From NCBI RefSeq assembly GCF_003054445.1, contig NC_042507.1:682001-746000 (forward strand): DNA of 64,000 bases, in the 5' to 3' direction. Of the stretch, positions 11,572 to 20,600 are shown piece after piece. The stretch is from Pichia kudriavzevii. Its lineage: Eukaryota > Ascomycota > Pichiomycetes > Pichiales > Pichiaceae. The translations under genes and the position numbers were made by a program. Every line of letters begins with the position of its first letter. Within the stretch, counting starts at the first letter, position 1. Under the pieces are notes generated by a model, which made no database searches, was not told the origin of the DNA, and saw only the letters and a program-made list of their open reading frames with translations.

Positions 11572-11894
11572 AAGGTTATCTTGATGTATTGAGTAATGGG
11601 GAAGGTGATTATCAATTTTGGTTTCTTTAAAAGAGTATATAATTGATCATACCATTAGATGCCTCTTTGGCGGTTTTCCAAAAGGGGAAATTATGGGAAA
11701 CGGCTATGGAAGAATTTGATGAATTCCCAAATTCATGTGGAGCGTTAAAGCCGAAAAGACGCTAAAGAGGAAATTTACGTATGCACATAGAGACGTTTGT
11801 ATGCCGGATTGCAAACTTATGTTAACAAAGAGATACATATATTCATACATACAAATATCCTAGACAACAAATATAATCCTCTGTGATTGAGAAC
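11572..11894. other. Divergent promoter region FMT1 / 11895 gene
   Basis: About 320 bp between two divergent starts. It is A/T-rich, with TATA-like stretches near 11637-11645 (gtatataat) and 11836-11850. I recognise no specific factor site. Confidence 0.5.
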
Positions 11895-12761
11895 ATGACC
11901 ATGTCGGAGGACGAGAAACGGACGAGACGATTACAACGGTTCCAAGAGACGGCTCCCAGTGGACCTGGCTTAGTATCACGAGGAGGAGACACTTTGTTAC
12001 GAGACTCTCCTGAGGCTAGATGGGCGCTTCTCCGACGCGTCGAGGCGTTTCTTTTCAGGGGAGTAGTAGATGGTGATGGAAACAATGGTTATGTCGGTGG
12101 TGTCCATGAACCGTATAAAGTCCGAGTAAATACAGAGATTTCTAATAGAGAGTATCACCTTGGCGATGAAGGTCTCAAAAGTGGTAGTATTGATCAAACA
12201 TGGGTGTTGCTACAGTACAGAAAATTAAGAGAGGGGGTAATTTCAAGTAGAGATACTGATCAAGAGCTATGTCGCCGCGTGTTCGAATCTGGCGGACGGT
12301 ATTTCTGGACACATGGATTAATTAGTGGGTATCTCCCCTCATTAGAGAAGATTCTCAATGGAGAATCTTCTAATGGGTGTTTCGATTATCAGTGGGCAGT
12401 CAGTTGTCTCTGTGTGCATCTTGCCCTAGTAGAGGGGGACATTGAGGGTGCCTGGGTTCTGTTGGTGCGAGTGGAAGGGGCGCACTGCATGGGTCCTTTA
12501 TGGGTGCTGCGCCGGGTACTTGACGGGGCGGCGCGGGGGGAGTGGTTTACTGTTGGTCGGGCGCTGCGAGATCTCCCCCGGCAAGTTTGTGCGAGCTGGG
12601 TGGAGGCTCGTGTTCGCGAACGCCAGTTAGCGGCAATCAAAAGGGCGTATCGTTGTAGGGGGAAACCACCTAGTGAGGAGGAAATACAGAATGTATGCGA
12701 CGATCTCGAGTTTGGTAGGAAGAAAGAGGAGAGAGCAAACGAAGCCGTCAATATAATATAG
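11895..12761 (+). CDS. Divergent SAC3/GANP (Thp3/Leng8)-like protein, tentative
   Basis: The product has 288 residues from the first ATG (11895); a second ATG lies at 11901. I do not recognise it with certainty. The C-terminal third (LALVEGDIEGAW, then RGEWFTVGRAL, then RVRERQLAAIKRAYR followed by a proline-containing segment and LEF) resembles the end of the helical SAC3/GANP domain of Thp3/Leng8. That domain works in mRNA export and transcription-coupled processing. The N-terminal two thirds show no clear motif. If this is Thp3, it is shorter than the usual 450-plus residues. Base composition is odd: 12430-12640 is strongly G+C-rich, with many GCG, CGG and GGG triplets, unlike its neighbours. 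The stop codon lies at the junction of the first two units of a 14-bp tandem repeat. A CGACGCGTCG palindrome sits inside the coding sequence at 12033-12042. Confidence 0.6.
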   Translation: MTMSEDEKRTRRLQRFQETAPSGPGLVSRGGDTLLRDSPEARWALLRRVEAFLFRGVVDGDGNNGYVGGVHEPYKVRVNTEISNREYHLGDEGLKSGSIDQTWVLLQYRKLREGVISSRDTDQELCRRVFESGGRYFWTHGLISGYLPSLEKILNGESSNGCFDYQWAVSCLCVHLALVEGDIEGAWVLLVRVEGAHCMGPLWVLRRVLDGAARGEWFTVGRALRDLPRQVCASWVEARVRERQLAAIKRAYRCRGKPPSEEEIQNVCDDLEFGRKKEERANEAVNII

Positions 12762-12844
12762 TCAATATAATATAGTCAATATAATATAGTCAATATAATA
12801 TAGTCAATATAATATAGTCAATATAATATAGTCAATATAATATA
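12747..12844. repeat. 14-bp tandem repeat, 7 exact copies
   Basis: The unit GTCAATATAATATA occurs seven times without a mismatch. The first unit encodes the last residues (VNII) of the upstream gene, and its TAG stop ends on the first base of the second unit. The unit is not a multiple of three and carries in-frame stops, so copy number would change the 3' UTR and not the protein. Perfect identity suggests recent expansion. Confidence 0.97.
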
Positions 12845-12991
12845 GTTTATGAAGTGAAGTTTGTTCAGGAGAAGAAGTTTTTGCCAAAAAAAAAAAGAAA
12901 AAACAATAAAAAAAATATTAGAAACTATTAACCAACTACAAGAGGTAATAGAAAGATACAACATTCACTATTGGATATAATCAATACAAAT

Positions 12992-13360
12992 ATGGCCACC
13001 ACCACCAACAACAACAACGTGAAAGAGGAAGCGCCAATATCGATCCAGGCTCTTGAAGCTGGAGAAGTTGATGTTGGGAGTGTCTGTCGTCAGCTTGAGT
13101 CTTTAGAATCGCTCCTTGGTTCTATTCGGTCGAAAATGGTACAATTATTAGAGACATTAGCGACGGCCGATGCAACTACGGCCTTGGGTGCAGAATCACT
13201 TGTTGCTCAACAAGCACAGGAGAGTGTTGCTCAACTCATTGGTGAACGAGCCACTTTCCTAGCAGAGTATAGGAGGCTTATGCCACTTGTTCGATACTGT
13301 AAAATTAAAATGGGGCTAAGTCCTGATCAGCAGAAGGTGGCGCAGCATCACGTGGTCTGA
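12992..13360 (+). CDS. Small coiled-coil protein of unknown function
   Basis: A 122-residue protein starting at ATG 12992 (aaatATGGCC); the frame extends upstream only through a TTG. The N-terminus is Thr/Asn-rich (MATTTNNNN). Residues about 30-105 look like two amphipathic helices (ESLESLLGSIRSKMVQLLETL and an Ala/Gln/Glu-rich helix), ending with RLMPLVRYCKIKMGL. The size and all-helical make-up resemble small subunits of nuclear or cytoskeletal complexes such as Mediator or kinetochore, but I could not match a family. It lies between the 14-bp repeat and the TRP5 promoter, on the same strand as both neighbours. It is probably a real gene, given balanced composition and an open frame that avoids low complexity. 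Confidence 0.6.
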   Translation: MATTTNNNNVKEEAPISIQALEAGEVDVGSVCRQLESLESLLGSIRSKMVQLLETLATADATTALGAESLVAQQAQESVAQLIGERATFLAEYRRLMPLVRYCKIKMGLSPDQQKVAQHHVV

Positions 13361-13970
13361 CATGCGCAGTGGCGGAAATTATGTGTTTTTACTTGTCTTT
13401 TCTTGTCTTTTCTTGTCTTTATTTTTGACTCTTTTTTGTAGCTGTTGAAACGGTTGCGACAAAAGGAAATGTTGTGAAAAGAAACGAGGGTACGATCAAA
13501 AAAGAAAGGAAAAAAGAAAAAAAGAAAAAAGAAAAAAGAAAAAAGAAAAAAAAAAAAAAGAAAAAAGAAAAAAAAGAAAAAAAACACATCCACATTCACA
13601 GCCTACTTTATATACCATGTCCAATTTATAACGTACAAAACAATGCGCGAGTGGAAGAAAACTAGTAGTAGCAGCAGAGACTAGAGAGAAAACAGGACCG
13701 ATCAATCGGTAACGATGACTAACAATCCCACTTATCGGTGTCAATGACAGTCATTTAACTTTTGAAAAATTCAACTTGAGAAATATTTATACACTTCAAC
13801 CCAGTACTGGTTGTATCAATAGACTTTCTTCTTCTTCCTCTTATTCTTCCTCTACCCCACTTTCATTCTTCCCCTATTTTCTTGTTTTCTTTATTACCAT
13901 TGTCCTCTCTAGTTAGAATTGTATTTATTTCCATATTTCCCTGAAGAAAGAAATCCTTTGATTGAACAAC
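13361..13970. other. Intergenic region upstream of TRP5
   Basis: About 610 bp. It contains three direct copies of cttgtctttt-type sequence (about 13391-13420) and one TGACTC (13426-13431), a Gcn4 half-consensus that would suit an amino-acid gene but is 540 bp from the start. A homopurine tract follows at 13497-13584, then a pyrimidine-rich leader (13825-13900) before TRP5. Confidence 0.5.
13497..13584. repeat. Homopurine A/G tract
   Basis: About 88 bases are almost purely A and G, arranged as A-runs of varied length separated by single or double G. It probably arose by slippage and could act as a nucleosome-excluding poly(dA:dT)-like element. Confidence 0.85.
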
Positions 13971-16073
13971 ATGTCCTCACATCTAAGAAGCGCCTTTGTT
14001 AAGGCTAAAGAACAGGGCAGAAACGCACTGGTCACATTTATTACTGCATATTACCCAACTCCTCAAGACACTATCGATATTCTCAAAGGCTTGCAAAATG
14101 GTGGAGCCGATGTGATAGAATTGGGTATTCCATTTTCCGACCCTATTGCAGACGGTCCTACTATTCAAGTTGCCAACACCAAGGCCATTGAGAATGGTTG
14201 TACGGTCCAAACCTGCATTGATCTTGTCAGGAGGGCAAGAGAGGAAGGCGTGACGATTCCAATTGTCTTGATGGGCTACTATAACCCTATATTGAAGTAT
14301 GGAGAGGAGAAGATGGTTGAAGCTTCTCGAAATGCCGGAGCTAATGGTTTCATTGTCGTTGATTTGCCTCCTGAAGAAGCTGTCAAATTCAGAAACATTT
14401 GCTCAACTCATGAGATGTCATACATCCCACTAGTTGCACCTTCGACAACTGATGACAGATTGAAATTATTGGCGGAAATCGCTGATTCCTTCATCTATGT
14501 TGTTTCTAGGATGGGTTCAACAGGAGCTTCCATCACTGTCACCGATTCAGTGGGCCCTCTATGTGACCACATTCGGAAATTCACAGGGAACACACCTTTG
14601 GCTGTTGGTTTTGGTATTTCAACTAGGCAACATTACCTGAATGTCGGTAAACATTCGGACGGTGTAGTCATTGGCTCCAAAATTTTGAGTTTGATTAGTG
14701 ATGCACCAGCTGGCGCAAGAGGAAAAGCTGCTGAAGATTATGTCAAATCGATCTTAAATGGTGATGGTGAAAATACTTTTGCAGACTCGAAAATCGGATT
14801 ATCTACAAATGTTGTTGAAAATCCGGATTTCACTGAATCCCATAAACATAACCCTAATTTCGGTAATTTTGGTGGACAGTATGTCCCTGAAGCTTTACAC
14901 GCTTGTCTTAGAGAGTTAGAAGTGGCATTTGAGGATGCAATTGCAGATCCTGTCTTTTGGGAGGAGTTCCATTCCTTGTACGATTATATCGGCAGACCTT
15001 CAACTCTGCATAAGGCAGAGAGACTCTCTGAATATGCCGGCGGTGCCCAAATCTGGTTGAAGAGAGAAGATCTGAACCACACTGGTTCCCATAAAATCAA
15101 CAATGCCTTGGCTCAAATCTTAATTGCTAAAAGACAAGGTAAAACTAACATCATTGCAGAAACTGGTGCAGGTCAACACGGTGTCGCAACTGCTACTGCT
15201 TGTGCCAAATTCGGCATGACTTGTACTGTCTACATGGGAGCAGAAGATGTTAGAAGACAGGCATTGAATGTTTTCAGAATGAGAATCTTGGGTGCCAAGG
15301 TTGTTGCTGTTGAAAATGGTACTAAAACCCTCAGAGATGCAACTTCAGAAGCTTTCAGATCTTGGGTCACCAATCTAAAGACAACATACTACGTTGTCGG
15401 TTCTGCAATTGGTCCTCATCCTTACCCAACATTAGTTAGAACTTTCCAAAGTGTTATTGGTAATGAGATCAAAAAGCAGTTTGCAGAAAAGAATAACGGC
15501 AAGTTACCAAATTTGGTGGTTGCTTGTGTTGGTGGTGGCTCAAATTCAACTGGTACTTTCTCGCCTTTTGAAAATGATACCCAAGTCAAATTGCTAGGTT
15601 GTGAAGCTGGTGGTTCAGGTGTTGACACCAATCATCATTCTGCTACATTGACAGTTGGTGAACCCGGTGTTTTCCATGGTGTTAAGACATACGTCTTGCA
15701 AGATGAAGACGGCCAAGTCCACGATACTCACTCGGTTTCGGCAGGCTTGGACTATCCAGGTGTTGGTCCGGAATTAGCAGCCTGGAAAGACTCCGGTCGT
15801 GTGGAATTTATTGCTGTTACCGATGATCAAGCATTGGAAGGTTTCAGATTGTTGTCCCAATATGAAGGTATCATTCCAGCATTAGAATCATCCCATGCTA
15901 TATATGGTGCAGTTGAAGCAGCAAAGAAGATGGACAAGAACCAACATGTTGTCATCACAGTAAGTGGCAGAGGTGATAAGGATGTTCAAAGCGTTGCTGA
16001 GGTTTTACCTGTATTAGGTCCAAAAATTGGCTGGGATCTTAGATTTGAAAGCGGCAGTGATGCATCCAAGTAG
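13971..16073 (+). CDS. TRP5: Tryptophan synthase, bifunctional
   Basis: The 700-residue fused alpha-beta enzyme converts indole-3-glycerol phosphate plus serine to tryptophan in the cytosol. The start is ATG 13971 ([15 protein letters not shown]); an in-frame TTG upstream is not used. The alpha domain (about 1-260) carries [19 protein letters not shown] with the catalytic Glu and Asp. A linker follows, then the beta domain (from about residue 300) with [17 protein letters not shown], the PLP lysine in [11 protein letters not shown] and the glycine loop CVGGGSNS. It ends [11 protein letters not shown] as in S. cerevisiae Trp5 (707 residues). One oddity: the conserved TAGYP loop near residue 25 reads TAYYP. 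Invariant Leu residues encoded by CTG show that the code is standard here. Confidence 0.98.
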   Translation: MSSHLRSAFVKAKEQGRNALVTFITAYYPTPQDTIDILKGLQNGGADVIELGIPFSDPIADGPTIQVANTKAIENGCTVQTCIDLVRRAREEGVTIPIVLMGYYNPILKYGEEKMVEASRNAGANGFIVVDLPPEEAVKFRNICSTHEMSYIPLVAPSTTDDRLKLLAEIADSFIYVVSRMGSTGASITVTDSVGPLCDHIRKFTGNTPLAVGFGISTRQHYLNVGKHSDGVVIGSKILSLISDAPAGARGKAAEDYVKSILNGDGENTFADSKIGLSTNVVENPDFTESHKHNPNFGNFGGQYVPEALHACLRELEVAFEDAIADPVFWEEFHSLYDYIGRPSTLHKAERLSEYAGGAQIWLKREDLNHTGSHKINNALAQILIAKRQGKTNIIAETGAGQHGVATATACAKFGMTCTVYMGAEDVRRQALNVFRMRILGAKVVAVENGTKTLRDATSEAFRSWVTNLKTTYYVVGSAIGPHPYPTLVRTFQSVIGNEIKKQFAEKNNGKLPNLVVACVGGGSNSTGTFSPFENDTQVKLLGCEAGGSGVDTNHHSATLTVGEPGVFHGVKTYVLQDEDGQVHDTHSVSAGLDYPGVGPELAAWKDSGRVEFIAVTDDQALEGFRLLSQYEGIIPALESSHAIYGAVEAAKKMDKNQHVVITVSGRGDKDVQSVAEVLPVLGPKIGWDLRFESGSDASK

Positions 16074-16341
16074 AAAACATTACTTTTTTTCTTTTGATAT
16101 AACCTTTTTCGTTTTTATATTTTGATGTGGCCGTGTACATAAATTATCCCTCCCTTTTTTTACTCCATGAAAAGGGACGATAGTAGAGATCTATACATCT
16201 AGATATGTATACATATTCAAAATGGAGATGCGACGCTGAGCCGCGTAATTGAAAAATTTCATAACTTCTGATGTAAAGATTTGTTCTACTTATCCTAAGC
16301 ATACGCCTGTTTAAGAAGCCAACTGTTTCCAGCAGACAACG

Positions 16342-18810
16342 ATGCTTCCCTATGTACCTAATATAGGTATTTCGGAGACATACGGTACAATAACTCGGGC
16401 GAGTCTTTCGGTGCATCCGACGCTGCACTGGGAAACGTCTATTGCAAAGGCAAAAACCAAAAAATTGACAACATCTTCAAAGCAAATCTTGTTTGCACCC
16501 AAATTAGAAGAGCCATTGGAACGTGACAAGTCACAGGAGGCAAAAGATAGAATGCAGAAGAAGCTTGAAAGGGAGCAGTCTAAAATAGATGAAATGGAAA
16601 AGAGAAGGACCTTGTCCAGCTTTGAGAGTTCTGGACTCTATGATCCCACATTGTCAACACTTATGCCATATATTCGTGATGATAATAATGATGCTGATGG
16701 AAATTCAGGAAACGATGATGATGAGGGGGAGGAGGAGGAGGAGGACGGTGACGAGGATGTGGTAACTCATGATAAAAGTGATACCGACGATTCCAGCGGT
16801 GATAGCTCTTCTGAAGGAGAACAGCAGGGGAAGAACAATGAATCAGAAAATACAAAGAAACCAAAACTCAAGAAAACATTCAGACTAAAGAAAACAGATT
16901 TTTTTGATCCAAATATCTCAACACAAGTACAATTCTTTTATCTTAGAAAAAAGTTACATGTCTTGTTTGTACTTGAAGACAAAGTACTAACCTTTGGAAC
17001 TATGTCTAAAAAATTTAGGTTCTGCAAATCTATCAAGCTAAAATCATATATCAAATGTATACAAATGGTTCAGATTAATGACGGACTAGCATTATCACTT
17101 GTTCGAACAAATGATGATGTCTATCTCCTGAAATGCCTCTATCGAGAAAAATCGTTGATTGTAACGAAAGTTTTCTCCTTTACAAGGGATGACACTTGGG
17201 CAGGTCTAGCTGATGTTAAAATTCATGTTGGTGACACTTTAAAACTATGTATCATTGACAACATCGGTAAATTTCAGATTTGGGAGACCACAGGTATCGG
17301 GAAAACAGATTTCAAGAAGTTAAACAATAGATGGGATAGTATCTATCAGCCACAAGAACTATCTAATTTTAAAAGAATCGTTTGGGTTAACGAAAATCGC
17401 CTGTTTTTCTACTCAAGATCCCAGGTGTTTAACTACGAGTTGCAAACAGATGAGTTGATATTGAAAGTTAACGGTGGGACATGGACTAGGTTTCTCGATC
17501 TGGTTAAATGTAATAATGAGTTATACTTTTTCCTTACTACAAAGGAATTTATTGTTGTTGATGTCCGTGAGGGGAGCTTCATGAAGCTATTATCGTGGAA
17601 ACATTATTGGAATGATCAAGATACTTCGATGTTTATGAATGTTCTTAACGGTGAAGATACAAAATTATGTGTAGTCACTTCTAAACACACTGGTATCAAC
17701 TTCGTAGTTGAGTTTAATCCCAAAACTTTTCAGTTTGTTAATCAGCCGTACCATTTTTTCACTACAAACCAAGACCCTGCGATATCTATCACTTTCAATT
17801 TTGAGGCATCTCAATTAGTAGCTCTACAGAAGACAGCTGGTAATGTTGTCTCATTTTTAAAGGTGGAATATGGAAATGGCAATGAAAATGTGAGGATTGA
17901 TGACTCAAACAACACTAGGTTTGCAAAGTTTAAGTTTCCTTTTTTTCAAGAAAATCATTATAAAATACTCGATGGTGAACCAGTCCAATCAAAAACCGAA
18001 AAACCTGCAGAGATAACGGCTCGAATTTATGACAATTTGGAAACTTTTTTGGATACACAGTCCACTGCTCAGATTTCTTTGATACAATTGATTGAAGAAC
18101 TGCGTATTCCAAGAAACACAAAGAATGTGATTAAAATTGTGCAGCATATGATTAAAAACGATAACCATAATGATACTTTGATTAAGATAAATAAATCATG
18201 TTACAAGAAAGGTTTTAACGTTACAGGAGAATATGCAAACGAGGATACACTAAACAATCAGTTGGATCAGATAACTGAATTTATCAATTCAAACATTAGT
18301 GATGAAAATTCATCAGAAGTAATTTTTTACCTATTTTTGAGCTCCATTGAAATTTGGAAAACCAAACAAAGTATGAAAATGGAAGAGACCAAGAGAGAGT
18401 ATGCGTCTTATTTCAATGATTTGCCCCATGAATACAGAGAAATGATTGATTCTTTTGAGGAAGATTTTTATGCCGTTGGAATCAATGAGTCGGAAGATGA
18501 ATCCACCTATTCTAATCCCAGGTCATCTAATATTTTCTCCGTACCTTCTGTTTCAATATCTCAAGTTGTCCCCACAGTCAGTGTTTCACAGCCAAAACAA
18601 AAAATCGTTCCAAAGAAAAAATCTAAAATTGCCCCCAAGGGAAGCATCTTTAGTTCTCCCATCAGAAATTCAACACAACCATCCCAACCCCTTGAATCAT
18701 CACAGCCTTCTCAGCAATCCCAACTTCTCACTCAGAAGTTCTCGCAGCCTCAATTCGGTATATCTCAATCCAAGGGGCCTAAAAAGAAAAGGCGAAGAAC
18801 AGGATTCTGA
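16342..18810 (+). CDS. RRN6: Rrn6, RNA polymerase I core factor subunit
   Basis: The 822-residue protein resembles Rrn6, which with Rrn7 and Rrn11 forms the core factor that binds the rDNA promoter in the nucleolus. Matches are strongest in the beta-propeller part (PQELSNFKRIVW, then TTKEFIVVD, then LLSWKHYWNDQDTSMF). The C-terminal tail repeats SQPSQ-like motifs and ends in a basic patch (KGPKKKRRRTGF), as in the S. cerevisiae protein of 894 residues. Residues about 113-160 are a long acidic stretch of Asp/Glu/Ser. The start is ATG 16342. It lies 268 bp downstream of TRP5 on the same strand. Confidence 0.85.
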   Translation: MLPYVPNIGISETYGTITRASLSVHPTLHWETSIAKAKTKKLTTSSKQILFAPKLEEPLERDKSQEAKDRMQKKLEREQSKIDEMEKRRTLSSFESSGLYDPTLSTLMPYIRDDNNDADGNSGNDDDEGEEEEEDGDEDVVTHDKSDTDDSSGDSSSEGEQQGKNNESENTKKPKLKKTFRLKKTDFFDPNISTQVQFFYLRKKLHVLFVLEDKVLTFGTMSKKFRFCKSIKLKSYIKCIQMVQINDGLALSLVRTNDDVYLLKCLYREKSLIVTKVFSFTRDDTWAGLADVKIHVGDTLKLCIIDNIGKFQIWETTGIGKTDFKKLNNRWDSIYQPQELSNFKRIVWVNENRLFFYSRSQVFNYELQTDELILKVNGGTWTRFLDLVKCNNELYFFLTTKEFIVVDVREGSFMKLLSWKHYWNDQDTSMFMNVLNGEDTKLCVVTSKHTGINFVVEFNPKTFQFVNQPYHFFTTNQDPAISITFNFEASQLVALQKTAGNVVSFLKVEYGNGNENVRIDDSNNTRFAKFKFPFFQENHYKILDGEPVQSKTEKPAEITARIYDNLETFLDTQSTAQISLIQLIEELRIPRNTKNVIKIVQHMIKNDNHNDTLIKINKSCYKKGFNVTGEYANEDTLNNQLDQITEFINSNISDENSSEVIFYLFLSSIEIWKTKQSMKMEETKREYASYFNDLPHEYREMIDSFEEDFYAVGINESEDESTYSNPRSSNIFSVPSVSISQVVPTVSVSQPKQKIVPKKKSKIAPKGSIFSSPIRNSTQPSQPLESSQPSQQSQLLTQKFSQPQFGISQSKGPKKKRRRTGF

Positions 18811-19000
18811 GCGAGATGCGGACATGACCGAGCCATTTTCCATTTTCTGTCAGAATTTTTTATTGTATTTCCTAACTGATTTTTTTTTTCCGATTACAAT
18901 GGTGTTATCACAGCATAGATGTGTCAAATAATTTGACAGGTATATCACAGCTTCTCATATGTGGTAACTCTCTTGTATTTCAAACTAGCAATCGAACGGA

Positions 19001-20410
19001 ATGACAAGGTTACAAGACGTAGACTCGCCAGACAACCCCCACACACTAAATACAGCTCTTTCACAGACAATTGCAGTTCAAACAACCGCTGAGAGTGGCA
19101 TAAGCAAAAGCAGCAGCAACAGTTTTGAAGGCTCTCATGAAACTGAAAAGGAGGCAATTGAAACAATTGCAAAGGACGATTTCCCGGATGGTGGTCTTCG
19201 AGCTTGGTTTGTTGTACTAGCTTCCTCATTCATTATGGCCATGTCATTTGGAATGTGCAATTCATATGGTGTTTATCAGACCTACTATGAAATAAAATAT
19301 CCACATGTTAGAACAAATATTCTTTCAATTATAGGTGCCTTGCAGACAGGTTTGACGATGTTTTTGGCTGTTCCCTCGTCTGTATGTATGGTTTACATTG
19401 GCCCGCAGGCGGTGGTTGCAATTGGTTCGTTGTTAGCGTGTCTCTCATTCATGTTTTTGTCAATCACTAAATCTGTTGCTGAGGTATTTATTGTTCAAGG
19501 GCTAATGTATGGAATAGGTTCAGGACTCATGTATGTTCATTCAACGGGTGTCACATTCCAATACTTCAAGAGAAGAAAAGCACTTGCACAGGGATTAATT
19601 ACCACTGGTGCCAGTTTAGGTGGCATTTATTGGCCCGTTGCCGTGAAGAGACTAATCAATAGTGTTGGATTTGCGTGGGCTAATAGAATTATTGGTTTCA
19701 TCTATCTCCCCATGGGTATAGTGGCAACGGTGTTTTTAAAACCAAGAATTAGAGTTCAAAAGCGTAAACCTGGTGAAAACATCTTAGGTATTAATTTTGC
19801 AGTTATGAAGGACTGGAAATACTTGGTTATTTCTTTCGCTTGGGTTTTGTATCTTGTTTCGATGGTTCCAGGGTTTGTCTTCATAGATTTGTATTGCTTG
19901 CGTGCCGGTGTAAGTCCAGGCTTTCAAAAATATACAGTGACAATAATGAACTCGTGTGGGGCAGTATTTAGAATTCTTTGTGGATTCTTTGGTGATAAGT
20001 TTGGCAGAATCAATATAACTATTCCATCCTTGTTCTTTGCAGGTCTTTTCCCTCTTGTTTTGTGGCTCCCATCATCATTACAATCTTCGCCATCATCTAC
20101 ACTTTCCATCGTCTTTGTTGTTTTATGGTCTTGCTTTGCGTCTATGCCTATTGCATTGATTCCTACAGTTATAGGTCAAATCTTTGAGGGACCATACATA
20201 TATTCCTACCTCTCTGTCTTCCTTGTTCTAGGTGGTATTGGCGATTTTCTTGGTCCTATTTTAGGTGGATTGTTTTTACCTCAAGGTAATACCCACAACG
20301 TCGATGGTTTTGATAACCTTGCCATCTTCTGTGGAGTCATTTCGCTAGTCTCTTCCTTTCTAATGATTTGCATGAAACTTATTTATGGAGGAGTTAGGGG
20401 GAAAATTTAA
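19001..20410 (+). CDS. MFS transporter, monocarboxylate-permease (MCH) family
   Basis: A 469-residue membrane protein of the major facilitator superfamily. A hydrophilic N-terminus of about 60 residues precedes the family signature DGGLRAWFVVLASSF and about 12 hydrophobic segments. The loop between segments 2 and 3 and the GLITTGASLGGIYWP segment resemble Mch2/Mch4/Mch5. In S. cerevisiae these proteins are not real lactate carriers, and Mch5 imports riboflavin at the plasma membrane. The substrate here cannot be read from sequence. The start is the ATG at 19001. It is transcribed in the same direction as RRN6 and CWH41. Confidence 0.88.
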   Translation: MTRLQDVDSPDNPHTLNTALSQTIAVQTTAESGISKSSSNSFEGSHETEKEAIETIAKDDFPDGGLRAWFVVLASSFIMAMSFGMCNSYGVYQTYYEIKYPHVRTNILSIIGALQTGLTMFLAVPSSVCMVYIGPQAVVAIGSLLACLSFMFLSITKSVAEVFIVQGLMYGIGSGLMYVHSTGVTFQYFKRRKALAQGLITTGASLGGIYWPVAVKRLINSVGFAWANRIIGFIYLPMGIVATVFLKPRIRVQKRKPGENILGINFAVMKDWKYLVISFAWVLYLVSMVPGFVFIDLYCLRAGVSPGFQKYTVTIMNSCGAVFRILCGFFGDKFGRINITIPSLFFAGLFPLVLWLPSSLQSSPSSTLSIVFVVLWSCFASMPIALIPTVIGQIFEGPYIYSYLSVFLVLGGIGDFLGPILGGLFLPQGNTHNVDGFDNLAIFCGVISLVSSFLMICMKLIYGGVRGKI

Positions 20411-20600
20411 CTCATATGACGAATAACAATGTTTTATAGAAAATAATAGATAATGTATAATGTAAAAATCATCAAAATTGTAGAGACCACGACTGAGCCA
20501 CTTTCATGATTTCGCTTCATGAATTTCACAAGCAAAATACGTGGCGACAGCATTGCGAGTCTAAACATCTCACTTTTCTTTCCTTGGTGAGAAGGTCAGA

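Noticed and set aside
12278-12295. tRNA B-box-like GTTCGAATC
   Set aside because: It lies inside coding sequence with no A box or cloverleaf around it.
12747-12844. CRISPR-like or transposon end repeat
   Set aside because: The 14-bp units are directly adjacent with no spacers and no terminal structure; it is a plain minisatellite.
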